Shown in pieces: positions 16,445 to 25,140 of a stretch of DNA of 28,449 nt. The stretch spans positions 1 through 28,449 of the forward strand of contig NZ_CAJTSC010000017.1 in the NCBI RefSeq assembly GCF_910578895.1. The letters are read 5' to 3'. The stretch comes from an uncultured Bacteroides sp. (GTDB taxonomy: Bacteria; Bacteroidota; Bacteroidia; Bacteroidales; Bacteroidaceae). Within the stretch, counting starts at the first letter, position 1. Each line of letters begins with the position of its first letter. A program made the position numbers and the translations under genes. The notes under the pieces were generated by a model. It did no database searches, was not told the origin of the DNA, and saw only the letters and a program-made list of their open reading frames with translations.

Positions 16445-16826
16445 TTCGGTAACCGGTTAAGTTAATATAAAGCATCCAAAGCGTATCGCTATGAGATATT
16501 TCGCAGGCTTCACCACATGGAATACATGCGCCAAACCATTCTCCATTCAAAAATAGAATTCACCAAACAAGAGTACGTAACACTCCGATTCCGACTAAAA
16601 TCTTCTTCATGGCATAAAAATCGAAGGGTTAATAGCACCTTGACAATAATAAGAATAAATTATGATAAATACAAGCGATTTGGATGAAAAAAGCAGCAGC
16701 ATACACGCTTTTTTCCAATAGTAAAGTTATCGAATCCATGTACCTAAAGCGCGCAACGAGAATGAAAGTACACAAAGCGCGTCAAGAGATACGTTTCGCT
16801 GCCAAAAAGACAGCGATTTCATCGCT
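16445..16826. other. Intergenic region before the small lipoprotein
   Basis: This 382-bp stretch holds no convincing gene. It contains a -7-like element at 16548-16555. A 16-codon minus-strand frame (16560-16610, MKKILVGIGVLRTLVW) lacks a clear ribosome-binding site. A 15-bp hairpin (AGCGAT-TTC-ATCGCT) sits at 16812-16826, just beyond the transposase relic. Confidence 0.5.
16548..16555 (-). promoter_or_regulatory. Putative -7 element for the small lipoprotein gene
   Basis: The minus strand reads TATTTTTG, matching TAnnTTTG, 104 bp before the lipoprotein start codon. The upstream TTTG is too close (8 bp) to be a standard -33 box, so support is modest. Confidence 0.3.
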
Positions 16827-17210
16827 TTACTTACTCACCGCCCCGCTTTTCTCCACCCAACGGGGAAAGCGGCGCATACGGTCTGCATGGATATGCGGCA
16901 TTTCAAATACCTTGTCAAGGATAAAGTCAACTTCGTCAATGGTAATGTTGGTTATGCTGTTCAAAAATTACTCAGCATTCATCCGTTCCTGCTCGCACCT
17001 TATCCTCTCCTCGCCAAACAGATCAAGGCGAGGATGTCTGCGTTGTTGCTCTCTGTCGATCCATTCACGCCCTCGTTTGACCAAAGTATCCATCTCCTCA
17101 TCTAATTTGGCAATACCGATTGTGGTAAGTTCTTTCATTTTGCTGTTGATTTTCTCAACGACTATGATTCCTACATTACTTGATGGATATTTCTTCCTCC
17201 TGATATGCAT
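16827..17210 (-). pseudogene. Truncated IS1634/IS4-type transposase relic with in-frame stop
   Basis: The frame starts MHIRRKKYPSSNVGIIVVEK at 17210 and continues with a WIDREQQRRHPRLDLFGEER block. Both are characteristic of the N-terminus of IS1634-like transposases found in Bacteroides. A TAA at 16968-16970 interrupts it, but the same frame stays open for 46 more codons (FLNSITNITIDEVDFILDKV..., ending VEKSGAVSK) to a second TAA at 16827. Part of that extension resembles the expected continuation, which suggests a nonsense mutation in an already truncated gene. The catalytic DDE core is wholly missing; the full protein would be several hundred residues. It sits between the lipoprotein and the Sus-type operon. 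Confidence 0.6.
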
Positions 17211-17310
17211 TTTTGCAGCGTATCACCCATTTTAGGGTGACACAAAATTACAAAAATCTATCCATTAGGTAATTACAAAATTGTAGTTTTTAGCGTGGCA
17301 AAGTCAGGAA

Positions 17311-17358
17311 AAAAGAAATAGGGTCAGTCCTGTAAATGGAACCAACCCTATTTCTTTT
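17311..17358 (-). terminator. Intrinsic terminator of the Sus-type operon
   Basis: A perfect 14-bp inverted repeat (AAAAGAAATAGGGT at 17311-17324 and its complement at 17345-17358) encloses a 20-nt loop. On the minus strand the second arm ends in a run of Ts (TTTCTTTTTTCC), so it fits a rho-independent terminator 56 bp after the stop of the last gene. The arms also end in T/A tracts, so it may work in both directions. Confidence 0.85.
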
Positions 17359-17413
17359 AGTATGAAAAGTTCACTGAACTACAATATAACTTTTCCAATC
17401 TTTCACTATTACA

Positions 17414-18460
17414 TCATTCTACATACTTAGGCGTGAACTCTTCCGAAGTGACTCCCCTTCTCTGCCATACCAAAGTATCTGTTGTTTGAAGTTGTTTTAC
17501 TCCTCCAAAATCTACCTTATAATCCAGATACAATCCGTCACGGTCTTTATTTCCCCATGCCTTTTTCTCTGATTTTTTCAGATACTTACCGGTTCCTATT
17601 GCAGTAACGCCATCCGTTTGGGAAGAGATGGTACATTCTCCTTTTTCATTAAAAGTAAGGAGTAAATCACACGTTAAGTTCTGCGGGGTTCCTGTTCCAT
17701 CAACATACTTGGTAGTCAATGGGAAAATGACGGAATTCAATGATTGAGTAATAGTAGAACAGATTTCATCATTCTCTACATATTGCTTATGACGCACCTC
17801 TGTAGTAGTCACTCCATTCTCTATCACAATATCTTTTCCCCTTCTAAGATAGTAAGCATGATAAGGATTGATATACTTCACACAGTAGAGTACATAATCC
17901 ATGGGCTTCACATCCCAATACGAAGAATTAGGACGCTGGGGAGTGTCACCCTCAATGATAGGCTTGCCGGAGAGTATCCGATCAGCCCCAGTCTGGTTCT
18001 TTATCACCAAAGGTATCACATAAGTGTTTTTCAAGGCAGCCGGATCTGCAAAAAACGCATCATTCAACTGTACTTCCACACCACCTTGAAAACTACCATT
18101 AAAAAGAATCTCATTACTCGCAAGAGAATAGTATTCTTCCGGCATAGGCTTTACTTTCGAATCATCCCCAAAATAAAGATGATCGCACAAAGTTTTGTCT
18201 ACCGCTATCTCCAATTTAATGTTCCGGCCATTATATGCTCCTCCCATAGTAGCATAAATCTTACACTTATGTTGGTTATCGAGCGTAGTGTCATACTCGT
18301 CTTCTCCCAGTACAATGGTACGTACCGGATACTGATAAGGGAAATAGACCGACACGCCACCTTCGTAATCGGGGAAAGAAACATCCATGTTCTCACAGGA
18401 AGAAAGCAATGCGACCAAACCTCCAATAGATAATATTGTAAATAATCTGAATAGTTTCAT
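17414..18460 (-). CDS. Surface glycan-binding lipoprotein, BT_3987/DUF1735 type
   Basis: A 348-residue lipoprotein: MKLFRLFTILSIGGLVALLS followed by the lipid cysteine (C22) and ENMD, where the acidic residues suggest export to the cell surface. The N-terminal domain (VSVYFPYQYPVRTIVLGEDEY, KCKIYATMGGAYNGRN) has the Ig-like DUF1735/BT_3987 N-terminal pattern. The C-terminal part (YWDVKPMDYVLYCVKYINPY onward) resembles DUF5627, a beta domain often found with it. Such proteins bind glycans beside SusCD complexes, and some family members are fused to GH18 endoglycosidases; no catalytic domain is present here. It is the last gene of the SusC-SusD-SusC-SusD operon, 33 bp after the second SusD gene and just before the terminator. 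Confidence 0.82.
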   Translation of the reverse strand: MKLFRLFTILSIGGLVALLSSCENMDVSFPDYEGGVSVYFPYQYPVRTIVLGEDEYDTTLDNQHKCKIYATMGGAYNGRNIKLEIAVDKTLCDHLYFGDDSKVKPMPEEYYSLASNEILFNGSFQGGVEVQLNDAFFADPAALKNTYVIPLVIKNQTGADRILSGKPIIEGDTPQRPNSSYWDVKPMDYVLYCVKYINPYHAYYLRRGKDIVIENGVTTTEVRHKQYVENDEICSTITQSLNSVIFPLTTKYVDGTGTPQNLTCDLLLTFNEKGECTISSQTDGVTAIGTGKYLKKSEKKAWGNKDRDGLYLDYKVDFGGVKQLQTTDTLVWQRRGVTSEEFTPKYVE

Positions 18461-18493
18461 ATCATTTATTGTTTTATAAATTCAACAATAGAA

Positions 18494-20287
18494 TCACCAA
18501 CCTGCATTCTGCTGCAAGTTACTGAATTTTTGAGTTTCACTATAAGGTATAGGACCATAATACATATAATCCTTATAATTACGGGGTTCTACCCCAAGTG
18601 AGGAATAGGTCAAAGTATTGTCATCAGAAGCCTTACTTATCTCCATGCCCCTTGCCGTTTCGTTCAGCTTCGCCAAATCCACTTTCCAACGGCGTAAATC
18701 CCAAAAGCGGAAATTTTCAAAACAAAGTTCCAGACGGCGTTCATTGCGAATCAACTCACGCATTTTATCCTTATTTGTTTTGGCATCTTCCAAATAGGGG
18801 TCGCCATTGTCAACACCTACACCCGCACGTGTACGGATAGCCTTTATTACATCATAAGCAGAATAGTCGTGCGTTCCTTTTCCAACAGGTCCCCAAGCTT
18901 CATTGGCAGCCTCGGCATAAGCAAGGAAAATCTCCGTATAACGGATATAAGCCGTATAATGCTTTTGTGTAGTAGTTTGATTGGGTGTAAGGTCTATATC
19001 TGAACGTAATTGTTTACGTAGATAATATCCTGTACGGGTAGATTTCCCGTTTTCACCATTCAATCTATCAAGGTTTGTCCCATAAGTTCCTGTGACAATT
19101 ACATCACTTCTCACACCCTGTGTTTCTCCATTTACAAGAATATATGTTTTCAACCTGGGATCACGGTTCTCATAGGGATGATTGGCATCATAATTTCCCG
19201 ATGTTTCAGTAATAGGATATCCATTCGCCATCGGGAATGCATCAACTAAATTTTGAGTCGGATTCACACGCCCATTACCGTAGAGAGAAGGGGGATAATT
19301 GTCCGTTTCACGAGAATTACTTTCAGTAACTCTACTGCGCCAAAGAATCTCTTGCGGATTTTCACCTGCCGGAAGGTTGTTCATTTCAGCCACATTGGCA
19401 TACCAAGTTCCCCCATTGGAAGCCATACCCGAAATGCCACCTATACGGTCTAATACTATTGCCGCATTATCGGCTGCATTTTGCCAAGTAACACCGGAAG
19501 CATCACCATAAGCAGGACTGGCGGACATCAATAACAACTGAGCACGTATTCCCTCAAGGATTCGACTACTTATTCTACCCTGCATATGGCTACCAAAAGC
19601 ACGATTATAGCTTTCCGCATTAGCACCTGCCTGAACAAATTTCGCCGGAACTTCCTCTGCTGAAGTTACATCACCAAAGTCCAAAGGAAGCAATTCCATA
19701 GCCTGGTCAATGTCGGCTAAAATCTGTTCTACACACTTTTGGAAAGAATCACGAGGACGGTTGAAGTCCGAACTTGCACCCTCCGATTCCAAATGTAAAG
19801 GAATTCCTAACAACTGACCATCAGCGGAACGTCCCGCATGCGTTTGAAGCAGGAAAAAAGTATGTAATGCACGCATGGCATAGCACTCACCCTTAAAGTG
19901 CATATTAAACATCGCGTTAGCGGACTCATCTTCCGTCCATGTCACCAGATCACAGTTTTCTAATACCACATTGATATTCTGAATGGCATAAAAATGTCTT
20001 GTCCAACGCGACAACGGATTATTATTAGAAGCCCAGCTTCCTGTAGCCATCTTCAGATAATTATTGTCAATGTCATTAGAAACAGCATCATCTGTAGCCA
20101 AATCACTTTGCGGTGCATTCGTATAGGGAAGCAAGGAATAAGAATGTCCCAAAATACTTTGCGCAAAAGCCGGTTGATGGTGCATATACCCCTCATCGTA
20201 TATATTTTCCAATTCCGGTTTAAACATGTCCTCGCAAGATGTCAGCAACGGCATGCAAATCAGAAGGTTTATCAATATTTTCTTCAT
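18494..20287 (-). CDS. SusD/RagB-family nutrient-binding lipoprotein (second pair)
   Basis: A 597-residue SusD-like surface lipoprotein with signal MKKILINLLICMPLLTS and lipid cysteine C18, followed by EDM, a typical surface-export context. Helical TPR-like segments and the family blocks are present: NINVVLENCD, FKGECYAMRALHTFFLLQTH, YTAYIRYTEIFLAYAEAANE, RELIRNERRLELCFENFRFWDLRRWK and the C-terminal YYGPIPYSE...NLQQNAGW. It acts as the lid of the SusC channel encoded just upstream (23 bp gap). The ligand cannot be inferred from sequence alone, but a glycan is likely. Confidence 0.96.
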   Translation of the reverse strand: MKKILINLLICMPLLTSCEDMFKPELENIYDEGYMHHQPAFAQSILGHSYSLLPYTNAPQSDLATDDAVSNDIDNNYLKMATGSWASNNNPLSRWTRHFYAIQNINVVLENCDLVTWTEDESANAMFNMHFKGECYAMRALHTFFLLQTHAGRSADGQLLGIPLHLESEGASSDFNRPRDSFQKCVEQILADIDQAMELLPLDFGDVTSAEEVPAKFVQAGANAESYNRAFGSHMQGRISSRILEGIRAQLLLMSASPAYGDASGVTWQNAADNAAIVLDRIGGISGMASNGGTWYANVAEMNNLPAGENPQEILWRSRVTESNSRETDNYPPSLYGNGRVNPTQNLVDAFPMANGYPITETSGNYDANHPYENRDPRLKTYILVNGETQGVRSDVIVTGTYGTNLDRLNGENGKSTRTGYYLRKQLRSDIDLTPNQTTTQKHYTAYIRYTEIFLAYAEAANEAWGPVGKGTHDYSAYDVIKAIRTRAGVGVDNGDPYLEDAKTNKDKMRELIRNERRLELCFENFRFWDLRRWKVDLAKLNETARGMEISKASDDNTLTYSSLGVEPRNYKDYMYYGPIPYSETQKFSNLQQNAGW

Positions 20288-20310
20288 ATTTTATTTCTTT
20301 TATTTCGTAT

Positions 20311-23133
20311 TTAGAAAGTCGCTTTCACACCCAAATTATAAAAACGTGTCTGAGGCGCGGAACCTACGTTAGTCTCCAAAAGTTCACGTTCCTTGGATAT
20401 AGTCAACAGATTAGAACCACTTACATAAGTAGAAAGGGCTTTCACCAGTTTCCCACGCAACATCTTTACAGGAAAGTCATACGTAAGTTGCACTTTAGCC
20501 AAATCAAAACGATTGTTCTTATACATCCAGAAATCAGAGTTAGTAAAGTTGTTATTACCATTACCGGTTGTCAAGCGAGGATAAGTGGCTGTTGCCGCAG
20601 TTTCTTCCGTCCAACGTCCACAAACCACCTTAGAATATTTATTTTCCCCAGAAACCCAATAGTAACTACCTCTTTTAAGATTCTCACCGCCTATATTACC
20701 AGTACCCAACACAAACAAGGTAAAGTTTTTATATTTGGCAGTCAGATTGATACCCATTGTAAAAGGTATATTAAACTGTCCTAACGCGATCTGGTCTTTC
20801 GAGTCAATAATGTTATCTCCATTCTGATCCTTGTATCTCAAATCACCCGGTTTGGGGACACCACCTCCCAATGCCGTCTGCGAAGGAGCCGCAGCTATTT
20901 CAGCATCATCATTGAAAAAGCCTAAACACTCGTATCCCCATATTGGGCTAATGACTTTACCCTGACGATACTGATAAGCGTCCTCATAAGTACTATCATC
21001 GCGTTTAGTAGCCTTGGTGGCATAATAAGTACCATTGATTCCTGCAGAGAAATCCAATTCGCCAAAACGCTTATTATAGTTCAACGAAAAATCAAATCCC
21101 ATTCTCCGGTCATTATTATAATTAATATAAGGCAAAAGGGTCTGAGTACTTGAATAGTTAAAATAACTTGGGAAAAGATTTGAAGAGTTGATGATACCGC
21201 CTTCCATAGAATTTACAAAGAACGAAACATCTGCCGTAAGTACCTTTTTCCACAAAGAAGCACGTACATTGACCGAGATTTCCTTACGTTTCAAGAATGT
21301 AAGGTCATCATTGGCACCACGTAGCGACTGGGATGTTTTCAGGCTTCCGCCATCATACCATCCCCAACTGGAACCATCCATATCGTAGCCGCCTTTATAC
21401 ATATAATAGTCAATTCCCAAGTCCGTATTCAAGATACTTCCGCTGGCACTAACCATCAACTCGTCAAATGCAGACCCTTTCAGGAAACCTTCTTCAGCTA
21501 AATTCCATCCCAAAGTGAATGACGGAGAGAAAGCATTACGGTGTCCCTCTGCCAACCTCGCGGAATGAATAGCCGATCCACTGAACTCGGCATAATACTT
21601 ATGCTTATAATTGTATGATGCCTGTATGCCAATATTTGCATTACATGTACGGTGATACACTCCGGCAAACGTCTGCTGGAAGCCACTTACCAAAAGCATG
21701 GCATCCAAATTGTGTGCATTACCGAAAACACGGTTATAATCAAAATGTGCATTCAACGTAATCGTACGGTCGGAATTGCTGTCACTAATACTCTGTTTAC
21801 CAGTTTTTTCATCATTGGTAGCACTCTTTGTCAAACTTACAATCATATCACGACCATCAACCTCTCCCCATACCGGAATAAAAGTAGCATACTTATTATT
21901 GTAACTTGTCCTATACGATGTAGCATAATCCATTGAATATTGCGCATGGAAAGAAAGGCCCTTCAATGCATTCCCCAAATCAATGTTGACACCTGCATCA
22001 AATTGCAAGTTACGACGAGTGGTACTACTCTTACCTGCTGCATGATAATCAGCAAATACATTGGTCAAATCGTCCTGTGTACCTGCAAGGAAATACTGTC
22101 CGTCAATAATATTACTCGAAGTCTTCAATAAATCCAACGCTGCCGTCGCATTAGGGTCAATCATACTAATCGGAATCAGAGGAGCTACTCTATTGGGGCG
22201 AAAAGTAGAGGCCAAATTCCAATAATCACCACCGACTGTTCCTTTGGAATTATAAAAAGATACATTAGAGTTTACATAGGCAGATACCGTTTTACTCAAA
22301 TTCACATCCACATTACCACGTACACTGAAACGGTCAGTACGGTTGTATTTACCTTGACCAAAGTTCATTTGATCACCCTCGTTGTAATAACTGATGTTAG
22401 CATAAAAACGAGCACGATTGCTTCCCGCTGATATTTCTGCCGTAACATCCGAACGATTGTAGGCTTTCTTTATGAAATCAGACGAATAGAAATCCACATC
22501 CGGATAACGATAAGGATTCTGTCCGCTACCAGACAAAGTTATTTCATCCGTATTATATTTCGGATTCAAGCCATCATTTTTGAGCGCTTCATTGTAAAGT
22601 GTCATATATTCGGCCGACCCTAAATATTCAGGATAAGATTTCGCCACATTCCAGCCAGTATTTGCTCTGACATCGATTACAAGCGGAGAGACCTTTCCCC
22701 TTTTAGTAGTTACCAATACAGCCCCCTTAGCAGCCCGGCTACCGTAAAGAACTACGGCTTGTGCACCTTTCAAGAAAGTGATACTTGCGATTTCGTCAGG
22801 TTTCACAGTATCAAGATTACGGGGAGCGCCATCCACTAAAGCCAAATATTCATCAAGTCCCCAAAGCAAGCTACCGTTCCAACCACCGACATAGCCCTGC
22901 ATATTGGTCAAGGTACCAGTGGTATAATTCTTCTTCATCAGTTCCTCGACATCTACAGTAGACACACCACCTAACATATCTTTGGAAGCTATCTTGCGAT
23001 AAGCAATCTGCGTTTGCTTGCCGGATGTCAGCAATGAATCCATCAGCTCCGCCGCATTTTGTGCGGAAACAGAAGCTCCAACTGACATGGATGCCAAGAC
23101 AAGCAAAAGAAGTTTTTTCTGTATATGTTTCAT
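20311..23133 (-). CDS. SusC/RagA-family TonB-linked outer membrane protein, N-terminally reduced (second pair)
   Basis: A 940-residue SusC-type transporter with a signal peptide ending near ASVSAQ (residue 25). Unlike a standard SusC, it lacks the N-terminal carboxypeptidase-regulatory-like domain and any clear EVVVVGYG TonB box; the plug begins almost at once (QIAYRKIASKDMLGGVSTVD, residues 42-61). The plug is also short: the usual ITIRG segment is missing between GYVGGWNG and LALVDGAPRN, although SITFLKGAQAVVLYGSRAAKGAVLVTTKRG (117-146) is intact. The beta-barrel is complete and ends TRFYNLGVKATF with the expected terminal phenylalanine. It lies 30 bp after the first SusD gene and 23 bp before its own SusD. 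It may still use TonB through a degenerate box, or act as an accessory to the first SusC. Confidence 0.93.
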   Translation of the reverse strand: MKHIQKKLLLLVLASMSVGASVSAQNAAELMDSLLTSGKQTQIAYRKIASKDMLGGVSTVDVEELMKKNYTTGTLTNMQGYVGGWNGSLLWGLDEYLALVDGAPRNLDTVKPDEIASITFLKGAQAVVLYGSRAAKGAVLVTTKRGKVSPLVIDVRANTGWNVAKSYPEYLGSAEYMTLYNEALKNDGLNPKYNTDEITLSGSGQNPYRYPDVDFYSSDFIKKAYNRSDVTAEISAGSNRARFYANISYYNEGDQMNFGQGKYNRTDRFSVRGNVDVNLSKTVSAYVNSNVSFYNSKGTVGGDYWNLASTFRPNRVAPLIPISMIDPNATAALDLLKTSSNIIDGQYFLAGTQDDLTNVFADYHAAGKSSTTRRNLQFDAGVNIDLGNALKGLSFHAQYSMDYATSYRTSYNNKYATFIPVWGEVDGRDMIVSLTKSATNDEKTGKQSISDSNSDRTITLNAHFDYNRVFGNAHNLDAMLLVSGFQQTFAGVYHRTCNANIGIQASYNYKHKYYAEFSGSAIHSARLAEGHRNAFSPSFTLGWNLAEEGFLKGSAFDELMVSASGSILNTDLGIDYYMYKGGYDMDGSSWGWYDGGSLKTSQSLRGANDDLTFLKRKEISVNVRASLWKKVLTADVSFFVNSMEGGIINSSNLFPSYFNYSSTQTLLPYINYNNDRRMGFDFSLNYNKRFGELDFSAGINGTYYATKATKRDDSTYEDAYQYRQGKVISPIWGYECLGFFNDDAEIAAAPSQTALGGGVPKPGDLRYKDQNGDNIIDSKDQIALGQFNIPFTMGINLTAKYKNFTLFVLGTGNIGGENLKRGSYYWVSGENKYSKVVCGRWTEETAATATYPRLTTGNGNNNFTNSDFWMYKNNRFDLAKVQLTYDFPVKMLRGKLVKALSTYVSGSNLLTISKERELLETNVGSAPQTRFYNLGVKATF

Positions 23134-23163
23134 TTGAAATTGTTTTTGTTGTTAATTTTCTTA

Positions 23164-25128
23164 TTACCAACCCGGATTTTGTCCAAATTCAGGATAGAGA
23201 TACACATCATTGTCGGGCAACGGGAGCCAATAGTGTTTGGTTCCATAAATGCGTTTCAAGATAACTTTCTCGTTCCAATTTGCCACACGTGCATTGGCAG
23301 GGTCATTCTTCTCATAATAAGAGTCTGTTTCCATACGGTCGAACTCCTGCGAAGTTTTCACATTGTAAGGATACTCCGTAAGAAGCAACCAACGCTGCAA
23401 ATCATTGAAACGGAAACCTTCGAAGGCCAATTCCACAGCACGTTCGCGACGGACCTCGTCCATAAACTTATACTGATCGGCTACGTATGTCGCGCCTACA
23501 TGACCTACTCCACAACGGTCGCGCAATACGTTGATAGCATCTTCGGCAGTCTTCTCGAAATTAGTCGATTTATAGGAAGCACCACCAATGGCAGCACCGG
23601 CCTCGGCATACATCAGATAAATGTCCGCCAAACGCATATAGGCTACATAACCTTGGAAAGCTTGATTGTCCTTATAAGCAAGGTCGTGGCTATTGGCCGT
23701 ATGAGGCACCAACTTATGTATAAAATAACCGGTACGACTTCCATTAATGACATCCCTCATCAAACCGTTAGAAGACAAAGTACAGTATCTATAATTATAA
23801 TCGACATGAGTCTTGTTAAGTGATTTGTTCAGATACTTAACACCATCAAACAATATGTCATGATAGAGACGAGGGTCACGTCCTTTATAAGGATGTTCCG
23901 AATCGAATTGCGAATTATCATCACTCAACGGAAGCCCGTTTGCCATACCGTAGAGATTCACGTAATTGGCGGTAGCCATTTTAATGACGTTGCCTCTTAC
24001 CCCCAAACCGTTCATCTTCGGTCCGTATTGCGTTACAAAATTCCACAAACTGGTATTACCTTCCGGTAATGCACCTCTGAATATTGCTTCTGTAGAACCC
24101 GGATATTTCCAATTTTGTTTAAGTGTGTAGCAAAGATCCGTATAGCAAGTAGAAGCCGATTTTGCTTTGGTATGATCATAAATATTGGAAAAATTAAACT
24201 CAACCAATGCATATTGCGTTTTTCCGTTTTCTACAAGCGACAGCAGTTCACCGAAAGCCTCTGCAGCCTTCTTGGCATACTCCTTATCATAGTCATACGT
24301 TTTTGTACCACCTAATTGAGCGCCATGCACCATCAACGGACTTGCCGCCCAAAGATACACTTTGCCCAAATAGCCCAATGCGGCAATCTTATTGATACGG
24401 AGTCCGTTCTTCCCCAATGTCCTTTTACCGGCTTCTGTCTCATCCCAATCAATAGGTAACAAATCGGCAGCCCGACGGAAGTCTTCTGCACAACGATCGG
24501 CACATTCTTGAAAAGAAAGACGAGGCAAAGTGAATTCTTCACTAGCACCAAAAGTTCTGTCTATATAAGGCAGTCCTCCCACCCATTGCATCAGTTCCTC
24601 ATGCCACCAAGCACGGAAGAAATAGAGTTGTCCCTCTATCAGGTTACGTTCTTCTTGCGTAGCGTCAATCAGTTTATCCATATTTTCCAAGGCTAAGTTT
24701 GCTTTACGGATACAGTACCAAGCATTCTGCCACAAGGCTTGCGAACGTGATTTGTCATGTCCTTTAAGTGCCGTTGGATCTGCACTCGAGTTCCAAAGCC
24801 AAGTCAAGCCATTATTTGTCCACGCTTTGAAATTTCCCAAATCGAACTGGTTAGTAAGGCGTCCCTCACCATAACTCACATTCTGTATTTCATCATCACC
24901 CAAGTTGTATTCACTCGCACTTGCGTTAGATTTTTCCTTATCGGGAATAGCGTTATACATTTCTTCTATATATCCTTGGAAGTTGAAGAAATTCTTAAAC
25001 GCTTCATCACTTGACACTATGGCATCCTCTTCCCTGTCCAAATAATCAGAACACCCTACAAAGGGAATCGATACGCTGACAAGCAACAAGCCACATAACG
25101 AATTATATATTTTTCTCTTTACATTCAT
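23164..25128 (-). CDS. SusD/RagB-family nutrient-binding lipoprotein (first pair)
   Basis: A 654-residue SusD-like lipoprotein. The signal peptide ends SIPFVGC with lipid cysteine C26, followed by SDYLDREED, an acidic stretch typical of surface-exposed Bacteroides lipoproteins. Family blocks include AWYCIRKANLALENMDKL, EGQLYFFRAWWHEELMQWVG, VAYMRLADIYLMYAEAGA, DEVRRERAVELAFEGFRFND and the C-terminal HYWLPLPDNDVYLYPEFGQN. It is somewhat longer than the second SusD and should cap the full-length SusC encoded 12 bp upstream. The close spacing indicates one transcript. Confidence 0.96.
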   Translation of the reverse strand: MNVKRKIYNSLCGLLLVSVSIPFVGCSDYLDREEDAIVSSDEAFKNFFNFQGYIEEMYNAIPDKEKSNASASEYNLGDDEIQNVSYGEGRLTNQFDLGNFKAWTNNGLTWLWNSSADPTALKGHDKSRSQALWQNAWYCIRKANLALENMDKLIDATQEERNLIEGQLYFFRAWWHEELMQWVGGLPYIDRTFGASEEFTLPRLSFQECADRCAEDFRRAADLLPIDWDETEAGKRTLGKNGLRINKIAALGYLGKVYLWAASPLMVHGAQLGGTKTYDYDKEYAKKAAEAFGELLSLVENGKTQYALVEFNFSNIYDHTKAKSASTCYTDLCYTLKQNWKYPGSTEAIFRGALPEGNTSLWNFVTQYGPKMNGLGVRGNVIKMATANYVNLYGMANGLPLSDDNSQFDSEHPYKGRDPRLYHDILFDGVKYLNKSLNKTHVDYNYRYCTLSSNGLMRDVINGSRTGYFIHKLVPHTANSHDLAYKDNQAFQGYVAYMRLADIYLMYAEAGAAIGGASYKSTNFEKTAEDAINVLRDRCGVGHVGATYVADQYKFMDEVRRERAVELAFEGFRFNDLQRWLLLTEYPYNVKTSQEFDRMETDSYYEKNDPANARVANWNEKVILKRIYGTKHYWLPLPDNDVYLYPEFGQNPGW

Positions 25129-25140
25129 AGTAATACTTAT

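Noticed and set aside
16560..16610. 16-codon minus-strand frame MKKILVGIGVLRTLVW as a leader peptide
   Set aside because: No clear ribosome-binding site, no attenuator structure after it, and the putative -7 element lies downstream of it rather than upstream.
16684..17235. 183-codon plus-strand reading frame
   Set aside because: It is the complement of the transposase relic, and serine/isoleucine-rich low-complexity content suggests a shadow frame.
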